Assembly (NCBI GenBank): GCA_022695795.1
Contig: MU404155.1
Location: 62,001-126,000 of the forward strand
Source of the DNA: Biscogniauxia marginata
Lineage: Eukaryota > Ascomycota > Sordariomycetes > Xylariales > Xylariaceae
Reading direction: 5' to 3'
Length of the DNA stretch: 64,000 nt
Shown: positions 31,655 through 43,800 of the stretch, piece by piece
Layout of the letters: every line of letters begins with the position of its first letter
Numbering within the stretch: the stretch's first letter is position 1
Notes under the pieces: generated by a model
Told to the model about the DNA's origin: nothing
The model's database searches: none
The model's input: only the letters and a program-made list of their open reading frames with translations
Program-made: the position numbers and the translations under genes

Positions 31655-33735
31655 ATGGACGATAGCACCACGATGGACATCGACCGGGCGGCGGAGGAGG
31701 CCTCGAGGCCCGGGGAAGTAGGAGGAGCCGCGTCGCCGCCGTCGATATCACCACAGCAGCACCATAATCAACAGAACCTCCCGCCACGCCCGCAGCAAGA
31801 ACCGGAGCAGCAGGCAATCATCAACGAGCTCGAGGTGGACTCGAACCGGTCCGACAACGACTCCTCTCTGGGTTCCGACATATCCTCGTGAGGCTTTTTC
31901 ATTTTATTTCAAATTTCCTTTTTTCCCCCTCCTTTTTATATATATAACCATCCCGATCTCACCACTTCTTAAACTCAACCGACCACCCATCTATTATCAT
32001 CAAGATGGAATAGGGAAGGAAGGGTGGGAAGGATTTGTTGTGGCTAGCTCACATTTTGCTTTACTTGACTGACTTACTTACCTTTTCACTTTACTTTCCA
32101 GCATATCGTCGACGATGCGGAGCGAAGATTTCGAGTTCCGCTTCGAGAATGGCCGGCGGTACCAGAGCAAGAACGCCATGTATCACCTGCCGAACGACAT
32201 CGTGCGTGCCATCCCCTTTTTTTCTTTCCTTTTTGCTTTTCCATAGAGGAAACACTTCTTTCAACCAATCTCTCTCATATCCACAACTTATACATATATT
32301 TGTATGCATGCAATAATAATAATGTATACGCACATTACTCGGGTAGTTACCTAACTAACACCTTTCATTGCGTGTTGGCGCTTTCTTAGCAAGAAATGGA
32401 TCGGCTCGAGCTGCAGCATTTGATATGGATGCAGAGTAAGTGAGAAGAAGATGATAATGAAACATTTGAGTAGACTTACTTACCTCTGCCCCCGCCCTCC
32501 CTATCTGCAACTCTCTTAGTAAATATACGCATACGATTCCCAAAAGGAGTTGCTAGCTAACCCCCGATTTCCCCCAGTGCTCGGCGGCAGACATGCGCTC
32601 GCTCCCCTGGACCAGACTCAGCTAACCCACGTCCTCGACGTCGGGTGCGGGACCGGTAGTACGCTTTCTTCCTTTTCTTTCCTTCTTTTCCTCATCTATC
32701 TCATACTCGACCCGCCAACTAACTTTCCCATCCGCTCTGCAGACTGGACGATAGAGTTCGCCAACCTGCACCCAGACGTCCAGGTCCTCGGGACAGACCT
32801 GAGCCCCATCCAGCCCGAGTGGGTGCCGTCCAACTGTTCCTTCTTCATCGACGACGCGACGCACGACTGGTCGTTCCACCAGCGCTTCGACTACGTCCAC
32901 AGCCGCGCCCTATCAATGGGCATCGGGGACTGGGACCGGTTCGTCGAGCAGGCGTACGACTTCCTGCAGCCGGGTGGCTTCATAGAGTTGCAGGTAAGTA
33001 AAACTGTGAATTCATATGTGTACCTATTACAGCACAACATCACATTGATACCGTAATCACACCCGAAATAATTAAAGGAGCAGCAGCATTATCATCATCA
33101 TGCATAGCTCGCTCTAGTTCACCTTACCCCAAAATCCGCTCACGTTGTCGGTGTTGCATCACCGCTGATGGGTAAGCGCAGGAATTCCACCTACCGCTAG
33201 AGAGCCCAGACGGCTCGCTGGAGGGCTCAGCGCTGCGGACGTGGGGGGAGAAGGTCCGGACCATATGTGGACGTCTCGGCATCGACACGATGGCCGCGCT
33301 GGGACACGCGGACCGCCTGCGGCGCAAGGGGTTCCGGGAAGTTGACGAGAAACACCTGCTCTGCCCGCTGGGGCCGTGGGCCAAGGGGCAGCGACAGAAA
33401 CGCATCGGTTGGATGGCCCGTAAGGATCTCTACGAGGGCATCGACGCCATTAGTAAGAGGCTGTTTTTGATAATGGGCGATACGGAAGAGGAGGTGGATG
33501 CCTTCCTTGAGAAGTGCAAAGAGGAACTCTTGGATCCAGCGGTAAGAACCACCCGACCCCCGGTTTCTTGTCTTTTCTTTTTCTTTTCGCCTCTGGAGCA
33601 CAATGTTGAAGAAACCCCGGCACAGATACACCCGTGCATGTCCCTGTAAGTAATCCTAGGCAAACCAGATGTTCAAAATGATGCACTAATTATCATAGTG
33701 ATATAACTTGGGGACAACGGCCATTGGAAAGTTAG
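31655..33735 (+). CDS. LaeA/UMTA-like SAM-dependent methyltransferase
   Basis: Eight exons are inferred: 31655-31887, 32102-32201, 32390-32435, 32578-32658, 32743-32993, 33182-33541, 33626-33645 and 33699-33735, for 375 aa. A disordered N-terminus rich in Gln/Pro is followed by the family's FRFENGRRYQSKNAMYHLPND block, LDLQH-like LELQHLIWM, SAM-binding motif I VLDVGCGTG (about residues 145-153), GTDLSPIQPEWVP (motif II with the ribose-binding Asp), DDATHDWSF, and the FLQPGGFIELQE motif. The last two tiny exons complete a C-terminus ending DITWGQRPLES, like the YGQKP endings of relatives. LaeA-family proteins influence secondary metabolism and development in fungi, but most paralogues have unknown substrates. 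The fourth donor is uncertain (32655 or 32659); the latter keeps family spacing (GTGNW). It converges on COX11 with 188 bp between stops. Confidence 0.82.
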
Positions 33736-33923
33736 TATGAATCGCAGCTGAAAGAACCTCACGGGGGTGATATCGTAAACCTGGAGAGTAATCTAGCGGG
33801 CAGGCTATCGTGCTCGAAGGGTAACGGTTATGAAATGTACAAATTCTGGTAGCCCAATCTCTCATGAGAATGATGACCTGTAGATAGCGGTGATTTCACA
33901 GTACCATATATATATGTACATGT

Positions 33924-35079
33924 CTATGTTGACGTTGTCGGGAACAACTTGAAATTCCCATTATTATCATATCTCGCCTCTATACAAAGACTTGTTTAGC
34001 CCATAATCGCATAACCGACTTACCCACACGGGAGAAGACAACTAGATCTTTTGTATCTCAAGATAGAGAGAAGAAGAAATTGAGGAGAGAGAGAGAAGGA
34101 GGTAAAGTGCACTTACTAAAGAACGTATAATTCAGCGTGACCTCGTTGATGCCCCTCATGTTGATGTCGTTCAGCAGGTCGGGGTCGAGGTAGAAGAAGA
34201 CGGGCATGTCGACGGTCTCGCCGGCGTTGAGGCGCTGCTCCTCGAAGCAGAAGCACTGAATCTTGCTGAAGTAGGGGGCGACCTGGGCCGGGGTGACGCT
34301 GTACGTCGCGACGCCGATGATGTCGGCGTCGCTGCGGTTCGTCGCCGTGTAGAAGGCCAGCGCCGTCTCGCCCGGCAGCACCCGCACCTCGCGCTGCTGC
34401 GGCACGAACTTCCACGGCAGCACGTCCGACACGGACGCGTTGAACGTGACGCGGATCCGCCGCGCGTCCGTCACGGGCACCAGCCGCGACGCCAGGTCCG
34501 ACGAGTCCCCGCCGTCCGCGCCCCCGTGTCCCGGCGCGCGCACCGGCTGCCCGCCCCAGCCGGTGGTTTGGCAGATCTTTGCAAGCGGGACAAGTTAGCC
34601 AGCTATACTGATCATAATAATTCTCTTCATCTCAAATTTTGTTTTCTTTATAAACAGATAAGGGGACTTTTAAACCACGCACCATCTTGTACATGGGCAC
34701 TGAGCCGTAAGATAGGGCGACGGTGCCGAGGATGACGCTGAGTGTGTAGTACCTACGGAGAACCATTGAGCGCCTCCCTTCTATATGTAGTCCGGTCCCC
34801 TCTCGCAGAAGTAATGCCGTGAAGGGAGGGGGGAAAAGGAGGGGGGGGGACTATTTACATAGTCGTACGGTTCTTGTATTTATAGTACTCCTTCATACGG
34901 TCCATCGAGGGGGCGGTGGTGTATTGCTGCGGCTTCGACGAGGAGCTATTTGAGACTGCTCTTCGTGCTGTTCGAGGTGGTAGTTGCACCCGGGCGAGTT
35001 CTCGGCGGCAAGATGCACATGCCCATGATGACGTGCTGGCACGTAATGGCCGCCATGGTAATCGGGATAGGTTGTTCAT
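33924..35079 (-). CDS. COX11: Cytochrome c oxidase assembly protein Cox11
   Basis: Four exons (35079-34859, 34752-34683, 34576-34117, 33979-33924) give 268 aa. Residues 1 to ~55 are Arg/Ser-rich without acids, a mitochondrial presequence. A transmembrane helix (about 75-93, TLSVILGTVALSYGSVPMY) precedes the ICQTTGWGG motif and the intermembrane-space domain containing the copper-binding CFCFEEQ motif (Cys near 205 and 207). Cox11 delivers copper to the CuB centre of Cox1 in the inner membrane. The first intron splits the codon joining NRTTM to YYTL, so the Met is AT|G across the junction, and the last exon (KARYDNNG...) supplies the usual C-terminus. The G+C-rich third exon generates several long shadow frames on both strands. 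Confidence 0.92.
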
Positions 35080-35577
35080 TATGATTTCTGGAGTTGAAGC
35101 TCACTGCGAGCTTCTGCTCTGTGGCGTGGTGTCAAAAGCCGAGTTGGAGCTTTTTAGTGCGATGCTGAACAGTGACAGGGGTCCCCCCTAATTTGAGATC
35201 TGCAACCCACTAAGCCTAGAGTTTTAGTGCTGATGCCCACTGAAAATAGGTTATCTACTCACTACTGTGGGGGTGGTCAATGCACCCAAGGTTTAAATGC
35301 AATTTTTCAGTAGCTACACACCAGATTCCTAGACCATCAGAATTACAACCGACGTTCGTTTCTTTTTGGTTTGCTTCACCCACTACATCACTACCCTTGA
35401 CTGCTCAAGATTTAAAGTAAAACATATCATCTAGGATGGTAACACTCTGATATTCTCATATTTCTATATATATATGCAATAAGGTATCTAAGGAAATATG
35501 CCATTTTGAACCACTACCGGTGGTTCGTCGTAAACTTATCGTTAATCCTCAAGAGCCTGAGAGCTCCATGGGAGCTA
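35080..35577. other. Spacer: COX11 promoter and 3' end of FAD oxidoreductase
   Basis: This 498-bp spacer separates two tandem minus-strand genes. It is AT-rich near 35300-35500, with an ATATATAT stretch near 35466. Nothing else is recognised. Confidence 0.55.
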
Positions 35578-37260
35578 TCAGTATCTCATTTTTCTGCCAT
35601 TCGTGAGTCTTCTGCCCACGCCGTTAACCTGCGCCGAAACCCTAGCCTTCGTTGTGCTGAACAATCTTGCCCACAATTCTATCACGAACACCTGAATGAT
35701 CAATACAAGGACTCTCACAAACCAGTCGACCATGCCAATCTCCGGCTCCCTTCCGCGACTATAAGTAGAGTCGATAAATTCGAATGGCAATTTGGCACCG
35801 AGATGCTTCTTGGCCACGTATAGCCCACTACTAAACCCATCTTCATGGAATCCGTATTTTGTCCATGCGCCCGCATAGCTGATCCCCCGAGTGTTTTGTA
35901 TCGCCGGTAGCGCCTCCTGTGCTAGGATCGCCGAGGGGGTATATAGTGGATGTGAGTATGCGTAGCGGCCCTGTACAGTCTCTGGCTTGGGCTCCTGGAT
36001 GGGGTTCAAAGTGACCAGGACGTCGCCAAAGGCCTCACGGGGAATATGTTGCAAGATATTCATGTTGTAAGTCAAAGAGACTTGGTCAATATCTCTTCCC
36101 GTCCAGGGCGATGACAAGGTGAGATAGTTCCAGGCAGACCAAGAATTCTCCCGCTTAGGCATGTGAGAGAGGTCGGAATGAAGGACACATGTGTTCTCTG
36201 ACGTCTGGAAGGAAGACATGATCGCCTTCTCTTCCGCAGTGGCCGAAGGTGCAATAATCTGGTAGGCTTGGTCTCCATGCGTAGCTAGGATAACGTGGTC
36301 GAATATTTCAGTCTTTCCATTCTCAAGGTGAAGCCTCACCCGGCCATCCTTATCGTTAGTAATGTGCTTCACGGCAGTGTTCAAGAATAAGTGATTCGGT
36401 GGAAATCCTCTCATCACCACGTCGATGTAAGACTTCGCTCCGCCTTCCAATGTGAGCCAGCGAGGTCGTGTTGCGACCGTGCTTAGGAGGTGATGATTCC
36501 ACCTATGTAAATTGTTATTAATATGAAGAGGGTTAATACTCATATATAAGGAACAACTCACATAAACCGGACCAGTGTAATGGCCGGGAATTCCAAAGCA
36601 CATTTGTCAGGACTTGTGCTCCACACGGCTGCCGCCATGGGTATCAGATAGTCATTACGGAATGTGTCAGAGTAGCCCTGCCTATCCAAGTACTGGCCAA
36701 TTGTCTCCGTACTCCTAGACGACGGCTTGATGCCATTCGGCTTAGAAGAAGAATGGTGGTCATCTTCCCCCCTCAACAGGTCCAGCGCGAACTGGTTGAA
36801 TCGGATGATGTCGAAAATCAACCTCCACATTCTCGGCGAGAAGAGGTTCTTCCTCTGGCAGAACAGGGAATCCAGGCTGGTGCCGGCCCACTCGAATTTC
36901 CCGCGGTCTCGCGAAACACCAAAAGTCATCTCAGTCGGCACAGTAGGCACATTGATCTTCCTCAGGAAATTGATGAAGTTGGCTATGGGAGCGTTAGTAC
37001 ATAAAGACACCTCCGGCGGTGAGTAATTACTGACGGTAGGTTGCCGTGTTCAGGACGATGAAGCCGGTGTCGACCAGCGTTTTGAATTTGCCCTTCTTCC
37101 ACTCTACCGTATTCGTGTGGCCACCCAGGCGGTCGGCCGCCTCATACAAGTAGACATCGTGATGAGTGCGGTTCAGCGCCCACAATGCGCCGATGCCAGC
37201 GCAGCCACTCCCGACGATGGCTACCTTCTTCCTAGGAACCCAGTTAACCGATGATGTCAT
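35578..37260 (-). CDS. FAD-dependent oxidoreductase, amine-oxidase/NAD(P)-binding Rossmann type
   Basis: Three exons (37260-37035, 36982-36562, 36502-35578) with introns of 52 and 59 nt give 523 aa. The dinucleotide fold is clear: VAIVGSGCAGIGALWAL (about residues 13-29), the ribose-binding acidic residue in LYEAADRLGGHTNT, then DTGFIVLN. The first splice joins TYR to PNFINFL as TYPNFINFL, matching the family. Further conserved blocks are RFMWNHHLL, the THGDQ segment and YAGAWTKYGFHEDGFSSGL near the C-terminus, where FAD contacts lie. A hydrophobic stretch near residues 480-500 may anchor it. Bacterial relatives sit beside cyclopropane-fatty-acid-synthase genes, which suggests lipid chemistry, but no such neighbour is seen here. 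The first donor is GTCAGT. Confidence 0.85.
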
Positions 37261-39077
37261 TGATACCGGTGTAACGAAGATGGAAATCTGAGGATTGAGA
37301 AAGTTGTGGAAACGGAGACGTCAGGGTGTCTCGTGAATATGTAGAAATTCATTCCATCGACAAACTGCATGTAGGAGTCGCACTCATGATTTGGGCAGGG
37401 AAAAGAAGATGCCTCGGAGGAGGGAAGTGGGTTAGGTAGCTAGCCGAGCATGAGTGGTCATAATGACCATTGCTCAGGCTCCATGATCCACGATTCATCG
37501 TGGGTTGACGCATCTGCAGCACATAACAAGTGGAATCTCTAAGGCAGAACTACTGCAAGCTGGTTCGATCCATTTGGGGGGGGGCTGGTCGAAAGAACAC
37601 GAAGGGCAGGCTGACGTACAGGTGGTGATCTGGCATTGCGCTGGGGGGGCCTGATAGGCAGGTGGATGGCGAACCTTGAGAAGGTGGACAGTGGTTGAAA
37701 CCGAGACCCAATGCCTCAGCAAGACGCTGATAAGCTAGGTATATAAGGACTGCTATTTGTTGTTGTTACTCTTGCGATATGTATGCTTTGAAACTATTGT
37801 CTAACTGAGCCCCACCGCTACAACGGAAGCGTCGGCGGCGCAGGCGACGCTTAGACCGCCATTGTCTTTGCTACAGTATTTCCCAAGGAACGGATGGAGC
37901 ACAGTGGGTAACTAGAACATGGGCGCCAAAAGCTGTGCCCAATCATGAATAATACTGCATGTCGGGCTCTAGTAGCCCACGTTGCTGCTGCTGCTGGCAT
38001 GGAGAGAGAAAAAAAAGAACTTTGACGTGCTTTTCACATGTCAGCCTGAGAACTGTTATATGTGCATGTACTAACCTGGCCTCTGCCCGAGGACGTAGGT
38101 ATGTAGTTGTTGTCGTGATGATGCGAAGTCTCAACACACCCCTTAGCTGTGCATTGGAAGTGGATAAGAGACAACGACAACAAGGTCATACGACCAGATC
38201 ATCTTTCATTTGCACATGTTTCAAGAGAGCTCCTAGCACAATAGGTAGACGACACTTGTCGGTCCTTGCCATGCTGGTCGCTCTCGTCTCGTCTACGAAG
38301 TTTGATATCGGGAAATCCGTCCACTAGACACGGGAGGAAATGTCGAGGCTCAACGGGACCGAATACTCAGAGGCGGCATTCCGAGGAATACCGTCTAATA
38401 TCCAATTCTTAGAAGCTCCAATTTTGGTCTGCCCGGCTAATACAACTCTGTATCCGTGAGGAAATATAGGATACAGAGCCTAAATTCTGCATTCCGGGGG
38501 TTCAACTTTCATGTGAAGAAGAAAAAGAAGAGAGAAAAGAGAGAAGAAAAATCGCCAACCCAAATTTGGTTTTCAAGCGGTGATGGGATGTGACGCACAG
38601 GCCACATAGTCGCTGAGCCGCACCATTCGCCTGCCCGCCCCCCGCCCGCAGAGTGGGCTCTATTAGCCCCGCCACATGTGGCTGACCGACTTAGTGCTTG
38701 AATGGGAAGAAAGGTGGGTCCGACTTGGTTGCGTCTGGTCGGATTTGGAATGCCCGGTGCCTGGATGGATCCGTCCTCCTGGGTTGCATACGCAACATCA
38801 TCAACTCCCGAGACTCCATTCGATCAGCAGACGACAACACGCACGACTCCCAGCCACGAGAATATCAAATCTACTTCTCTAGTCATCGCAGAATCGACCG
38901 CCAGCCGCAGACTATCCGTTGAGCCATTCATACCGCCATCGTCGCCATCGCCGCCAACTAGGAAGTCTTAAGAGACACACAATAGGTTTCTAGAGGACCT
39001 AGTGAGTGCGTACTGGGAAGGAGGCCGAAGGAATCCGCAGGCGAAAACCGACCGACGACATCACCGTTGCCATCGCG
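37261..39077. other. Divergent spacer between the FAD oxidoreductase and VTI1
   Basis: This 1.8-kb region carries the promoters of both flanking genes. It contains runs of G near 37577 and 37645, a perfect 8-bp hairpin (37827-37852), a GCT-type run near 37983-37996 and a purine tract near 38516-38550. The VTI1 leader includes several short upstream frames between 38676 and 39050. No other gene is supported. Confidence 0.55.
37827..37852. repeat. GC-rich inverted repeat, 8-bp arms
   Basis: AAGCGTCG and CGACGCTT are exact reverse complements with a 10-nt loop. It lies about 570 bp upstream of the FAD oxidoreductase start. It is not followed by a T-run on either strand and is not a typical terminator. 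Confidence 0.8.
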
Positions 39078-40124
39078 ATGGCGAACCCCCTAGATACAGA
39101 TGCCGGCTCCGAGCTGTTTAGCAGCTACGAGGCCGAGTTCAAGCTCGTGCAGGCCGACTTGACACAGAAGCTAGACCAGATTCCCGAACTGAGCGGCGAG
39201 CCGCGAAAGGCCGCCATCAACCAGGCAGAGCGGGCGTTGGAGGAGGCAGAAGAATTGGTATGTCAATACGGACTTTCCCATCGGCATTACGATTCCAGCA
39301 CTCGAACCGTCATCCCTCCTTCGCAGTAACCTCACCTACCTCCCTGCATTACATTTTGACCATTTCCCATCGCATCCGCCCAACCACATATCCCCCTACC
39401 CCTCCCCCTAAACAATACCAATCCAAACTCGACCAAGCCAAACTAACCCCGGGTTCCCCTCCCCTCCCCCTCTCCAGCTCGACCAGATGCGCCTCGAGAA
39501 GCAGAACATCCCCTCGTCGGCGCGCACGAAGCTGAACCAGCGCCTCCGCAACTTCGAGACGGACGCGGACCGGCAGAAGCGCAAGCTGCGCGCGCTCTCG
39601 GACGACCGCGCCGCGCTCTTCGGGTCGCGGTACACGGACAACCCCTCGGGCGACGCCGGCCCCGGCGGCAGCGACGCCCAGCTCGCGCAGCGGCAGCAGC
39701 TGCTCGCGGGCACGGACCGGCTCGACCGCAGCACGCAGCGCCTGCGGTCGTCGCAGGCCCTCGCCAACGAGACGGAGCAGATCGGCGCCGCCACCCTCGC
39801 CGACCTGCACGGCCAGCGCGAGCGCATCCAGCACACCGGCGCCGTCCTGTACGAGAGCGAGGGCTACGTCGACCGCAGCGTCAAGACGTTGAGGGGGATG
39901 GCCCGTAGGTAAATGAGCTCTTGCCCCCCCACCTACCTACCTCCCTTCCCCCTTAATTACCCACTCGAGGGTATATATACATACATATACATATTATAAA
40001 GGAAGAGCTTGAACTAACAAAGATAACTTTGTCCAGGATGGCTACAAATCGGGTGATCACCATCGCCATCATCACCGTCCTCGTGCTCCTCATCCTCGCC
40101 GTCATCTACAGCAAGTTCAGATAG
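39078..40124 (+). CDS. VTI1: Qb-SNARE Vti1
   Basis: Three exons (39078-39257, 39478-39908, 40037-40124) give 232 aa, close to yeast Vti1 (217 aa). The N-terminal three-helix domain begins with SYEAEFKLVQADLTQKLDQI and has the EAEELLDQM junction restored by splicing. The Qb SNARE motif runs from about residue 140 to 200 (TDRLDRSTQRLRSSQALANETEQIGAATLADLHGQRERI) and is followed by a C-terminal anchor of about 20 hydrophobic residues in the last exon, ending YSKFR. Vti1 acts in fusion at the Golgi, endosome and vacuole. Start choice: the first in-frame ATG with a SNARE-like context is at 39078, although the frame is open upstream to 39006. The second exon is extremely GC-rich at third positions. 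Confidence 0.9.
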
Positions 40125-40893
40125 AGGAGGGAGTTTTCCAGCGTGTGTGAAAATATGACGAAGGGATAGGGGATGTCAAAAAAGGGGGGGGCCGCGGCTG
40201 GTGAGGGAACTCGGCAAAGATCACTATTAAATGGAGAGAGGTCTGTCTTGCGACTACTCCAGTAACATTCACAATGAATTTACAGCTTATATCCCCGCCA
40301 CCCTCCCTTCCCCCTTTATTTTTTAGAAGGACATGGTTTTAAACTACGCAAGCAAGAAAGCTTTCTTACATTAGGGGCGTTTTGAGCGTAAAGAGATAAG
40401 AGGGTGTTCTTATTTGTGCCTTTTTTTTTTAACCCCTCTTCTTGTTGAAGGCCTCGGGAAGGTTTTTACGTATTTTCTATTTTTCCTTCTCCAGGAGAAA
40501 GAAGAAAGAAGAGGGAATCATCTTAAATCGCAGTCGTTCTCGTACATAAACTAAACTCAAGAGATTATGGAGTGAACGAGGAAAGGGGCCAAGGGAGTTC
40601 TTTTTTTTTTCTCATGAATATAATTCATACTAATGTCCTTGTTTTGTTTTTTTCAATCGCTTTGTTTGAAACTTAATTCCTCGTAACTAAATCCTCTAAG
40701 CCCTGGGTGACTATTTTTATTCTTTTGGGGTAACCCTATACTCCCTAAGCGCCGCGGAAACCAAGTGAAAAGGGGGCAGACATAAAACCAACCATTCAAT
40801 TACCTGGATAAAAGGAAAGACGTCTAGGTGCAAATGAGTGGGTATCAAGTACCTTTCTTAGGTACAACCGCTGCAGGCGATTGTCAAGCCAAC
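40125..40893. other. Convergent spacer between VTI1 and RRP12
   Basis: This 769-bp spacer holds two 3' UTRs. It has G-rich (near 40181), T-rich (40421-40432, 40602-40612) and A-rich runs. A TACCT...AGGTA inverted repeat with a 5-nt gap lies at 40850-40864. Confidence 0.55.
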
Positions 40894-43800
40894 TTATCTT
40901 CTACCGGGAGACTTTGGCTTTCCAACCTTTCCACCAAAAGCCGGACCTCGCCTCTTCTCTTCGCCTAACCCACGACGTCCGGCAGAAATACCCCCTCTAC
41001 CACTTCTACCCCTGCCCATGCCACCGCGTTGCCCTCGGAAACTCGGCCCGCCTCTGCCCCTGCTGGCCTGCGTCTTGATGGCCGAGATATCCTTCTCGTC
41101 TACGTCCATCTCTTCGTCGTCGTCGTCGTTCTTGCCACGCCTGTTGGAGAACTTGAGACGTCCGCCACGGCCCCTGCGGGCGACGTCCTTGTTCTTGAGA
41201 GCCGCAACGTAGGCACCAACACCGCTCTCTTCCCCGCTCCCACCTGGCGTGTCAATGACCATGGCATCTTCACTATCGCTATCTTGGCCGATGATCAATT
41301 TGCCGTCGAGGTCCGTCTTTGCTTTAGACTTTCCAGCTTTGCGTAGCTTGCCAGGCTTAGTAGAGGAGATGCTAGCGAGGGCCTTACGATCCAAGAGATC
41401 AAGAGGCTCGTCCTCATCCTCCATGATATATGTGTTACCGCCTTTCTGTGACCTCCGGCGGTTTCCGAGTACTTCATCATCTGAATCCCCAGACGCGTCG
41501 GAATCCTCGCTACTGTATAAAGCCTCGTCATATTCGCTTTCGAAACGATTCCTCCGCTTGCCATTTTGCTGATCTTCTCCATCTTCCACTCCCGCCGCTT
41601 TAGCAGCATCCTTATGTCGCTTGCTGCGCTCCTTGGTCTTGCGGATGTTGATAATCAGTTTTCGATCTGCCTCAGGACAGTTTCGAGCAATTAGGTCAAC
41701 ACCGAAGCGCCGAATCATCCGTTCGATGATGTGCTTAACTTTTGCCTTGAAATGGCCTTTGTGCTCATGGCTCCAGACAAGCAGATTCGGTATCATCGAA
41801 GACAATCGTGGAATCATCAATTCAGTCGGTAAACTTATGACACAGACCTTAATGAAGCCTAAGACGCTCTTAACAATCTCTCGATTGTTAGAGGTCAGGA
41901 AGAGATCCATGGTCTGGACGAGGTCGCTCAGAACCTCAGTGGTTAAACTCTCTCGGAATTCGTAAAGGATGCGAGTGAGGGCAGTGATGGAAGCAGATAT
42001 CATGTGTGGTGTGCTACCTGCAAGCCCAGCGCTGACCATTGTGAAGAATTCCTCTATACTTGCAGACACGGATGGTGCATCATTGGGCATGTGCGGGACC
42101 TTGCTATTGTCGATCTGCTTACCTTGAGCATCTATAATCTTATGGCCCATCATAACAAGAAGGTCATATGCTAAGGTCCTAGCCCTCTCGTTGTTCTCTT
42201 TGCAATAGATCACCACCTCCGATAATACCGAGGGTATGAAGTGAAGAGAGGTATCAGGGATAAATGGAAGCAATGCCGTAAGGGCTGCTAGGCGTTCCCT
42301 CCGCGCTGGGACAGATACTTTCTCTGCACTTGAGAGCAGTAAATTTTGCAGCTCTTCGTGGCGTTCTTGGAGTGCTAGCTTGCCGAGATCAGAATCGGCA
42401 AGACGAGGTATTAGCTTGTATGCTTTCTTCTGTAGTTGAGGATCATTGTCCTTCACTATGATAATCGCCGCAATGTTGAAAAGTGCACTAAAACTCTGAC
42501 GGGGCAGGTATGCAGACATAGTGATAACTAGGTCCATCAGCGTTTGGCTTGTGGACGGCATCTGCTCTTTCGACTTTTGTGATTTGTTTTTGCTTTCCTC
42601 TGAGCTTGCTTCGCTTAGCGAATTGGCGAGCATTGTGCTGACGCGATCGAATGTCTGGATGAGTTCGTTCTCGGGAGTGATGCTGAGATAGGCATTGATG
42701 GTCTGAAGTATTGGCCCTCGTGTCTGGGGAAGTGTCTGGCTGTAAACGTTGAAGAGAACAGCCAGCAGATTTCCTGAGAAGCCCCCAAGGTAGGCAAGAT
42801 TTTTCTGTGCATCACCTTTAGTAACTCGGCTCTGGAGAATCAAGTTATCGCCATCTTCGATAGAAGCAACCGCTTTATTTGACTCGACAAGTGCCTTGAG
42901 GGCTCGGCATACATCAAGTCTAAGATCGACTTGCTTGTATAGAAGGTTAGCCAGCATTTCTGCAAAACTCTGGTCAAAGGCCAGGGTCAGATCTAGGGGC
43001 AAATCGCAGTAGCCGGGAAGTATTGACCAGGTCTGGTGCACTAAAGTCTCGTAAATTTTGATCTCCATGGATTTCGCTGCTTCACCATTATCGAGAACTC
43101 GCTGAAACATGGCCTCACTTAACGGCACTAATTCTGTCCGGAAATGTTGAAGGTTGGTGTTGGTCGTGTAATCGCGCATGATTGGTAACAACCACGCCCG
43201 GCCGGGCTCTCCCTTGACTGGTCTGACGAGGTTCAAGGGAAGAATTGAAAGAACAGCTTCCGGGCCCATCGCTCGGATTGCTTTCCCAATAACCTCGTCT
43301 GCTTCTTTCTTGCCCATGAAAGACTCATTACCTCGGATTTCACCAACTGTCCGCACGACGCCCAACATCACCGGGTTGGCACGCCACCTCAATGCATCGA
43401 ACATGGCACCAAAGACATTGAAAGTCTCCATCCATGCTGCTTGATATTTGACACTGAGGAGGCCATCGGCAACCTTGGATAGTTTCTCGAGGGTTTTCTC
43501 GTCATAAATTGATGGCTCGATTATAATTTGTTCCGGGACGCAATTAACCATGAATGAGATTAAACACTCAGACGCCGAGATTCGAATATTGTGCGAAGAT
43601 GACTCCAAAAACTCGGCGACCATGGAAAATAGCTGTGGCAGCTTTTGAAATGTCTCTTCGGGCTCAATCTGAGCCGAGACATCGTAGCCTCGGGAAAGAA
43701 TCGCAATCCATGGTGGCAATAGTTGTGTGTCATTCGACGAAGGTCGCATTTCGGAAATGATCTCGAGAAGACGAGGCAATTTCGCAGACGCTACTTCATC

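Noticed and set aside
39349..39834. 161-codon minus-strand frame over VTI1
   Set aside because: Antisense shadow caused by high GC3; VTI1 is well supported on the plus strand.
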